The position numbers and the translations under genes are program-made. A model generated the notes under the pieces. It saw only the letters and a list, made by a program, of their open reading frames with translations, searched no databases and was not told where the DNA came from. Shown piece after piece: positions 58,801-64,000 of a stretch of DNA of 64,000 nt. This DNA comes from Oxyruncus cristatus (Eukaryota; Chordata; Aves; Passeriformes; Cotingidae): assembly GCA_013399855.1 (NCBI GenBank), contig VXAY01002056.1, forward strand, positions 2,511,518-2,575,517. Direction: 5' to 3'. Every line of letters starts with the position of its first letter. Within the stretch, counting starts at the first letter, position 1.

Positions 58801-59177
58801 TTCTATTCACACATTTGCTGTTATCATTTTTAAGAATTTGCATTTATGTAGCCTTGCCTCCCAGTATGCAAATTTTCATGGGCATCATGCTCTCTTCAAG
58901 CTATGTTTTGGCAGTGAGCACATCCAGTGTGATAGCTGAGATCCATATCTGAGACTATCAAAGACTTTATATCTAACAGAAATAATTGAGGAAACTTAGA
59001 TCCACAACAACAAATTTGTTCTGAAACCACTAATACTTTTATTATTAATTTAACATCAATTAAACATATATACCTCTTTGTACTTGTCTTTTCAGGTTTT
59101 ATTTCTGTCTTCTTGTTGAGATCTTTCAACGAAGTACAGAGATACAGCTCCTTAGGTACAGATGCCACAGCAGGCAT
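43676..59177 (-). CDS. USP8: USP8 (UBPY), ubiquitin carboxyl-terminal hydrolase 8
   Basis: Cysteine-protease deubiquitinase acting on endosomes, removing ubiquitin from receptors such as EGFR and stabilising STAM/ESCRT-0. Nineteen coding exons sum to 3,384 nt, 1,127 residues (human 1,118). Order: MIT/dimerisation domain (about 1-140), rhodanese-like domain (about 180-330), SH3-binding motif PEVDRTKKP (about 403-411) and a second RSTKP motif, Glu/Lys/Gln-rich coiled coil (about 440-560), WW-like segment [19 protein letters not shown], 14-3-3 motif RSYSSP (about 724-729), and the USP domain (about 786-1127) with Cys795 in GNTCYMNS, zinc pairs CLTC and CSHC, and the His box [12 protein letters not shown]. 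The start [13 protein letters not shown] matches mammals; a non-coding exon lies upstream. Divergent in the charged linker, otherwise highly conserved. Confidence 0.97.
44095..44227 (-). CDS. USP8: USP8 exon, 133 nt
   Basis: Encodes [20 protein letters not shown] to KKYNLFSVS (last codons inferred from phase). Acceptor attctctag, donor TCG|gtaagt. Same length and phase as USP50 exon 5. Confidence 0.95.
44601..44743 (-). CDS. USP8: USP8 exon, second zinc pair
   Basis: Encodes [32 protein letters not shown] and [10 protein letters not shown]. 143 nt, the same length and phase as USP50 exon 4. Confidence 0.96.
45268..45504 (-). CDS. USP8: USP8 exon, first zinc pair
   Basis: Encodes [40 protein letters not shown] (CLTC pair) and [12 protein letters not shown]. 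Acceptor tatccag, donor CAG|gtacgg. Confidence 0.96.
45838..46048 (-). CDS. USP8: USP8 exon, QQDSQELL box
   Basis: Encodes [20 protein letters not shown] to [20 protein letters not shown] and DLNK. Acceptor ttttatag, donor AAA|gtaagc. Confidence 0.96.
46510..46722 (-). CDS. USP8: USP8 exon, catalytic Cys
   Basis: Encodes [20 protein letters not shown], then [20 protein letters not shown]. The nucleophile codon is at 46601-46599 (about Cys795, human C786). Confidence 0.96.
47302..47564 (-). CDS. USP8: USP8 exon, WW-like segment and 14-3-3 motif
   Basis: Encodes [20 protein letters not shown], a Pro-rich stretch, [20 protein letters not shown] and VNRDN. RSYSSP (47376-47393) is the 14-3-3 site whose loss activates human USP8 in Cushing disease. 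Confidence 0.95.
47957..48031 (-). CDS. USP8: USP8 exon, 75 nt
   Basis: Encodes [20 protein letters not shown] and AGWAK, the start of a WW-like segment. Phase 0 on both sides. Confidence 0.94.
48622..48711 (-). CDS. USP8: USP8 exon, 90 nt linker
   Basis: Encodes [20 protein letters not shown] and [10 protein letters not shown]; aligns with human IKGQPESG...REDTDD. Phase 0 on both sides, so skippable in frame. Confidence 0.9.
48712..49915 (-). other. USP8 intron, 1.2 kb
   Basis: Non-coding, AT-rich; short open frames on both strands lack recognised similarity. Confidence 0.65.
49916..50536 (-). CDS. USP8: USP8 exon, SH3 motifs and charged coiled coil
   Basis: Encodes [30 protein letters not shown], then about 110 residues almost entirely Glu, Lys, Gln and Arg ([20 protein letters not shown] and similar), ending TFVTVSGK. 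RxxK-type motifs bind the STAM SH3 domain (family knowledge). Donor AAG|gttagt. Confidence 0.93.
50537..51691 (-). other. USP8 intron, 1.2 kb
   Basis: Nothing recognised. Confidence 0.65.
51692..51912 (-). CDS. USP8: USP8 exon, Pro-rich linker
   Basis: Encodes [20 protein letters not shown] to [11 protein letters not shown]. The acceptor cctcctgcag at 51913 is required by phase. Last residues PE plus the next exon complete the first SH3-binding motif. Confidence 0.92.
52107..52251 (-). CDS. USP8: USP8 exon, rhodanese-like domain end
   Basis: Encodes [40 protein letters not shown] and RSEAVTVS. Contains a run of seven C in the coding strand (52140-52146). An internal tttccccag resembles an acceptor but the protein match is continuous across it. 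Confidence 0.93.
53216..53378 (-). CDS. USP8: USP8 exon, rhodanese-like domain middle
   Basis: Encodes [20 protein letters not shown] to [10 protein letters not shown]. Donor AAG|gttggc is weak; a GC donor (gcaagt) overlaps 4 nt on but would break the frame. Confidence 0.92.
53639..53783 (-). CDS. USP8: USP8 exon, rhodanese-like domain start
   Basis: Encodes [40 protein letters not shown] and PEEAISP. Matches human TMMTDKNISLIIMDARR. Confidence 0.95.
54513..54570 (-). CDS. USP8: USP8 exon, 58 nt linker
   Basis: Encodes [19 protein letters not shown]. Acceptor gtaacacag, donor AGTG|gtaaga. Poorly conserved; placed by phase and position. Confidence 0.88.
55141..55285 (-). CDS. USP8: USP8 exon, charged linker
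   Basis: Encodes [20 protein letters not shown] to SKGKSQR; helical then Ser/Lys-rich. Donor AGG|gtaact. Confidence 0.93.
55286..57720 (-). other. USP8 intron, 2.4 kb
   Basis: Non-coding with no recognised repeat family, RNA gene or conserved frame. Confidence 0.65.
57721..57806 (-). CDS. USP8: USP8 exon, end of MIT domain
   Basis: Encodes [20 protein letters not shown] to LSDSLKL. Acceptor aattttag, donor CAG|gtatgt. Confidence 0.95.
58295..58439 (-). CDS. USP8: USP8 exon, MIT domain
   Basis: Encodes [20 protein letters not shown] to [13 protein letters not shown]. Acceptor tttcag, donor CAG|gtataa. MIT helices bind ESCRT-III CHMP proteins (family knowledge). Confidence 0.95.
59074..59177 (-). 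CDS. USP8: USP8 first coding exon
   Basis: ATG at 59177-59175, encoding [20 protein letters not shown] to EKTSTK. The exon itself starts at 59244 (acceptor cccctccag), so 67 nt are 5'UTR. The upstream in-frame codons lack an ATG. Confidence 0.94.
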
Positions 59178-59244
59178 GTTAATGTTGTTACTTATGTCCC
59201 TTCTAGGATGGTACAACTTCTTAGAAGTCTCTATCAATATTTTT
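59178..59244 (-). other. USP8: USP8 5'UTR part of first coding exon
   Basis: From the acceptor to the ATG; the preceding frame has no ATG, so the MPAVASV start is the first available in this exon. Confidence 0.75.
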
Positions 59245-62200
59245 CTGGAGGGGGAAAAGAGGTAGGAAGAACCTAATTATATTCCAGTGACTTTTAATAC
59301 ACTTATTAATAATAAAAACCTCTGTGGGTTTATTACCTAACCATTCTTACTTTATGTGAGCTAGCTCTAGATGCCAACAGAGTGGCTGAACACTTAACAG
59401 TATAAATTAATCTTCCCAAAGCGACAGAATTGTTTGAGACCACTCTAGGTAATTTATCAAGAATGTCCAGCAAAATGCTGCTAACAGAAGAACGAGAAAA
59501 TTAATAAGAAACGCTGACTTAACAATGTTGAAAAATCATTGTATCCAGCATATTTATTCTACTGAAACGCCAGTAAGTATACTAGAAAAAATTAGCTGCC
59601 TTTTCTGTACTCTGCAAATACACACCGCCCCCTTAGAAAAGTGACTTCTAATGTCTTGGTAAGAGCTAAGCTGAGAAAAGCCAGATTGCTATGGGTAAAG
59701 TCAACTTGAAACTTCTTGGTCTTCAGCTCCTTGGTGCTGTTGTCTTTGTGCTTTCATTTGAAAGTGCTCTCCAGGCAGCCTGGAAATAGTTAAGCAGAGC
59801 TTGGCTAGAAGGGACTATTACATCATCCCATCTGACACACAGAAGTCCATTAAGTCTCCTGCAGATAGTCTATCTAAAACTCTTTGCATCTAATACACAG
59901 GAAGCTATTTTAGCCCTTGGGGGTGGTGGGGGTGGAACTCCCTCACATATAAGTGGTGAGACTTTAAGATGTGAGCAATACTGGAGGAACTATGGGGAAC
60001 TCCTTAGAAGAAAGGTGCTCACATGATCCCAACAGATCAATTACTTCCTAGCAGAGAAAAAACTCCTGGCTTTTGACAAGATGAAGGTAGGGCATTTCCC
60101 TTTCACCCTCAAGGTGATGATCAGCATGACAAGTGTGACTGAAGCCACCATCAGCCAGTGACCTCAGAGTGAAGTTTCACCCCACTGAATCGATCTGTAG
60201 CTGACTGCCACTAAATGACGTGATCCCAATTTCCCTCCTTCTTTCTCATGCTGGTCTGGTGCTTCTCCAACCTCTTATTGAGCCAGTTCAGCTTGCTGAA
60301 GAGGCAGAAAGGCTACACAGCTTGTGCAAGGACAGCAGTTGGCATGTGCAGTCAAGAACGAGAAGCCAAGCTGGCAACGGGATACCTTCCCGTGGCACAG
60401 AGTTGTTGTATTCCTTGAAGCATCACTGCACACAGTATTATGGGGTTTAACTCTTGTTGGTCTAGGAACTGGTTATCAAATAACAGTACTAAGTTAACCC
60501 AAACCTTTGGTAAGTCCATGTTGGAAATAAATGCAAAATAAGATAAAGATAAATGTCTAATGATGGTTCTATGGTTTAAGGTCCGGCATGCCAAGGTCAG
60601 ATTAAACGGTATCTAGCAAGATAACGTACTGCTTGAACACAGATGCTGTCCTTGCTAACTTCCAATTACATAGCAGCTTTTTAAAACTGAGAAACTTGTC
60701 AAAAATCCTCCCTAAGAGACCGATTTCCAGATAATTCTATAAAGTAATTAATAAAGTCCTCAAATACTACTACTTTAATACATAATATGAAAAATATATA
60801 CCATACCCACTTATCTTAAAATGCTGTCTTTCCTATATAAGGTGTCTAACTTTCAGAGTTTTCAACATTTAGGTGCTGAAAACAAGGCAGATGATTCATT
60901 AGAAGAACTGTATTCAGCAGAAACAAAACACAGACACCCCCTGCCCCAAAGAAGAGGACCTTTCCACTGTAAAAGCCTCTTAGCCTAAAACAACTTTTTA
61001 CATCCTCATAGCTTATAAAAAAAGGCTTCACTCTTACTAAGATTTTAGCATTGCTTGTCTAATCGTCCTGTCAGAGCATGTCTTTACCTGGCTTTTTTTT
61101 TTTATCCTTGGAACTGTAAATAGACTTTTCCTTTGAAGCTTTAAGTCCTTTCCAAATATATCTTCAATGTTTGCTCTGTTATGTAACCAGTATTTTCTTA
61201 ATCTTAAGTGGCAGCATTTGGTTGTGTTCTGACAGAATATTGTAACTAAATATGTAGTCCAGAAAGATATGAATATAACATTAGTGTGATATGTGCGTAT
61301 GAGCAAAAAAAGCCCCGAGATTATGTGGAAGATGCACCATTTAATGATGTCAGTAAATTCTCAAGTGTTGCCGACACACCTTGAAAAGGGCACCTCTTCT
61401 GGAGCCTCACCTATTCAAGTGTAGAACTAATGAATAAAAGTCAACTCTGAGCTTTGGCCTGAAACAAAAAGGGTTTTTCCACTTTTTTCCTATGGTTACT
61501 AAGTTATTACTGCAGGTCTTTAAGTTGCCAGGCAAGTTCAATGCTGAACTTTTATTTCCCGATTTAAAGAAATTTCTATACCTTTTTTCAAAACATGAGC
61601 TTCTAACCATGGTATCTGATGAATGAGGTATTACTCTTCCAACTCCCACAGCACCATAATTCACACAACATGCTGCAGTGAAATGAGGAAGAATGGATAA
61701 AGAACAACATTTTCTAAATTTTTTTGAAAATCAAATTCTCAACAGCCTACTTAATGGAATTACATACAACGTATGTCGTAATTTGATAGCTTTCACCTGC
61801 AGTTTCTAATTCATTCTTCTATACAGAACCTTAACTTTGGAACTGTAACTGTTTTCAGGTTTATGCATCAAAAATCCCCTACCTGGATTTTAAATACTAC
61901 AGATTTACCACTAGTTGCCAGTTGACTGCTCAGTCTTAGCTCATAAGGACCCTTAAAACTTCTTAAGCTCCTACGATATTTCATGATGCGCTTTACCTTA
62001 ATTTTTCCTTATACTCAAATGAACAAGTTTTTTTCCCTTCATCTTTGAGCAGGCTTTGGGAAGACTATGATTTCAGAATCCAAATCGCCTCCTTCATAGA
62101 TAAATATTACCATCTGATTTTGAACACAAGCTTTTCAATTCCTAACTGGCCTAGTCTCAATGGGGGAATCCAGCAAAACAAGTGGCACAAATAAAAAGAG

Positions 62201-63876
62201 TCTGAGAGTAGTCAGTGTCCACCAGGGAAATGCACTGAGATAGACCTGCTGCTACAGGTTATGGACTAGACCTGTAGTTGTTTCCTCTAGGGGAGCTGCA
62301 GTGAACTGCACTGTCTTACCAGAATCCCATCCACTTTATCAGGATAAAATCCCACTGCTCCAGGCTGTACCGACTAGATTATGCTCACTTTTGCAGAGCA
62401 TTCCACTTCCCTCCACACTTAGAATCACTATAAGAATACAATGACAACATTGAGGCATCAATGAACCCTTCCAATTACATCTGTGGTCTTTCATACATCC
62501 CTAAAGAGAGAGATCTTCTTTTTCAGCAAGAAAAGAAAACTGGATCACAAACCCATGAATATAATGGCCTGAATAAGCTGTAATAGCTAAACCTATGATT
62601 AGTCAACCCTGTGACGAAGAAAGAACAACCTATTTCAGGCTTGTCAACTTTTTTCTTAAAAATTAAGATCAGACTCAAGGCTTGCGATCTTTTCCACCCC
62701 CAGCTGAAGTATTATCTCAGGCTCCTTCTTCATCCTTAGGAGCGCTGAAGACCAGGCCAATATCCCAAAAATATGAGGAAAGTCACGCTTGAATGACGAT
62801 GGGTATTTGACATACTTGGAATGGATAGTTTTACCCTGACAGGGAAACATACCTGTTGGTAACAGGTTTTTCAACATCTAATTATCATGCCAGTTTTACT
62901 AAGGATATGAGTAAGCTTTAAGTGGAATGACACTGTAGCAGTTACGTTGCAAGCAGCGCACACTAACACGCTCTGAAACACACTGACATGATAAGTGCTG
63001 TGCATCACCAATTCAGGTATGTAATAAAGTATTATTCAGTTATTTATTTTTGTCTCTGACACTTGAGCAAACGAGAAATGGGTTTCTCATAAGAATTAAG
63101 TTCCTCAGTAAAATTACATTTTACTATCTGCATTTGGTACACAAGAGTTGGTTTTGTTAAGATTATCAGTGTTAGTCTAGAGATAGAGAATTTTAAGAAG
63201 ATTGAACTACAAAACCCACCAGCATATTTAGCTCTGTGAGGCCTCTAGCTCTCTTCCAGGCCCTGGTACTGTTAATACTACAGTGGAGCGAGGAGGGGAG
63301 GGATGTACATAGGCTGATTATAACCACTGGGGCTTCTTATAGCAAGCCCATTATGCTCACACAGAGTAGCCAAACTTTCACCATTGTGCTGGTCATCACC
63401 AGTCACAGGGCAGCAACACAGCTCGGGTCTCGAACCTGCCCCGCCAGGCCTGGGAAGGACTTTCTCCGCAGTGAAAAAAACCCTTTGACAGCTCCTTCAT
63501 CCAATAATTTACTGACACCGAGGTGGGGGAGGAAGATACTATAAAGTTTCTTTTAAAAAAATATGCTGAATTTTCTGTAGGAAGTTTAAGTTATCCAATC
63601 TATGCAAGAACGCAAATAGCTCCACTTCTTATTTAGATAAACGAACGTCTGCAAGGAGTACGCAAACAGCAGCGGTGATAAGAAGCCGGGGAGGTCGCAG
63701 AGAAGCAGAGAAGTCCCCCAAGTTTATAAGCGGGCGGTCAATACCGCTGCGGCGGCCCGGGGCCGAGGCAGTCTCCATGACACCGCAGGAGTGCAGCACT
63801 CTGGGAAGCGCCGCTTCCCTGCCATCTTCCTCCGGCCGCTGCCCGGCTCCGCGGCGGCTCCCCCGGCCCCACTCAC
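59245..63876 (-). other. USP8 intron 1 (4.6 kb)
   Basis: Sits between the probable first exon and the first coding exon. Holds a G-rich patch at 59919-59937 (gggggtggtgggggtgg) and otherwise nothing recognisable. Confidence 0.6.
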
Positions 63877-64000
63877 TCGCCACCCCGGCCGGACTCAGGT
63901 CGGGGGACTGCGGGCCGCCCAAGGTCACGCCGCCGACCCTGGGCCAGGCCCGGCCCGTTCCCCCCGTGCGGCCCGGAGCGGGTCCCCGCCCGCCGCAGCC
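63700..64000 (-). promoter_or_regulatory. USP8: CpG-island promoter of USP8
   Basis: Base composition jumps to strongly GC- and CpG-rich over the last 300 bases, unlike the AT-rich introns. On the - strand it has GC-box-like GGGCGGG (reverse of cccgccc near 63985) and lies at the expected position upstream of USP8. The island probably continues beyond the window. Confidence 0.75.
63877..64000 (-). other. USP8: probable non-coding first exon of USP8 (5' end outside window)
   Basis: A good donor GGCGA|gtgagt at 63876 on the - strand inside the CpG island would join the acceptor at 59245. Transcription start and exon extent are not visible. Confidence 0.45.

Noticed and set aside
59178..59237. 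Possible longer USP8 N-terminus in frame upstream of MPAVASV
   Set aside because: The upstream codons start with TTG and contain no ATG; the known USP8 start is MPAV.
63629..63928. 99-residue - strand open frame in the CpG island
   Set aside because: GC-rich sequence keeps frames open by chance; no recognised similarity and it overlaps the probable non-coding first exon.

Overview
The window is vertebrate nuclear DNA, almost certainly from a bird. Genes are split into many exons with GT-AG introns, translated exons match known vertebrate proteins nearly residue for residue, and two interspersed repeats are CR1 LINE fragments of the avian type. The gene order TRPM7 - USP50 - USP8 is the one found on human 15q21, with USP50 and USP8 tail to tail. 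I cannot name the species.

Region 1 (1-35.4 kb, + strand): TRPM7, a Mg2+/Ca2+/Zn2+-permeable TRP channel fused to an alpha-kinase. Thirty-nine coding exons are in the window (numbered 2-40 here); exon 1, which should carry only the initiator Met, lies upstream. The exons join in frame to about 1,889 residues (human 1,865). The 3'UTR carries several candidate poly(A) signals. CR1 fragments sit in introns 31 and 37, and a 71-base N gap inside a poly-T run abuts exon 29.

Region 2 (35.4-42.2 kb, + strand): a repeat-poor intergenic stretch, then USP50, a small USP-family protein in six exons (about 337 residues from the chosen ATG).

Region 3 (42.2-64 kb, - strand): USP8 (UBPY), a deubiquitinase of the endosomal sorting pathway, in nineteen coding exons (about 1,127 residues; human 1,118): MIT, rhodanese-like, SH3-binding motifs, charged coiled coil, 14-3-3 motif, WW-like segment and USP catalytic domain. 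A CpG-island promoter with a probable non-coding first exon is at the right edge.

The six USP50 exons and the last six USP8 exons share the same intron phases, two exons having identical lengths (143 and 133 nt), so the pair looks like an inverted duplication. The most interesting unexplained signal is in TRPM7: the reading frame of exon 26 stays open for 695 nt past its normal donor, and a second donor at 22898 would splice in frame to exon 28. Otherwise the window is ordinary host-gene sequence; I saw no tRNA, rRNA, CRISPR array, viral gene or bacterial-type operon.
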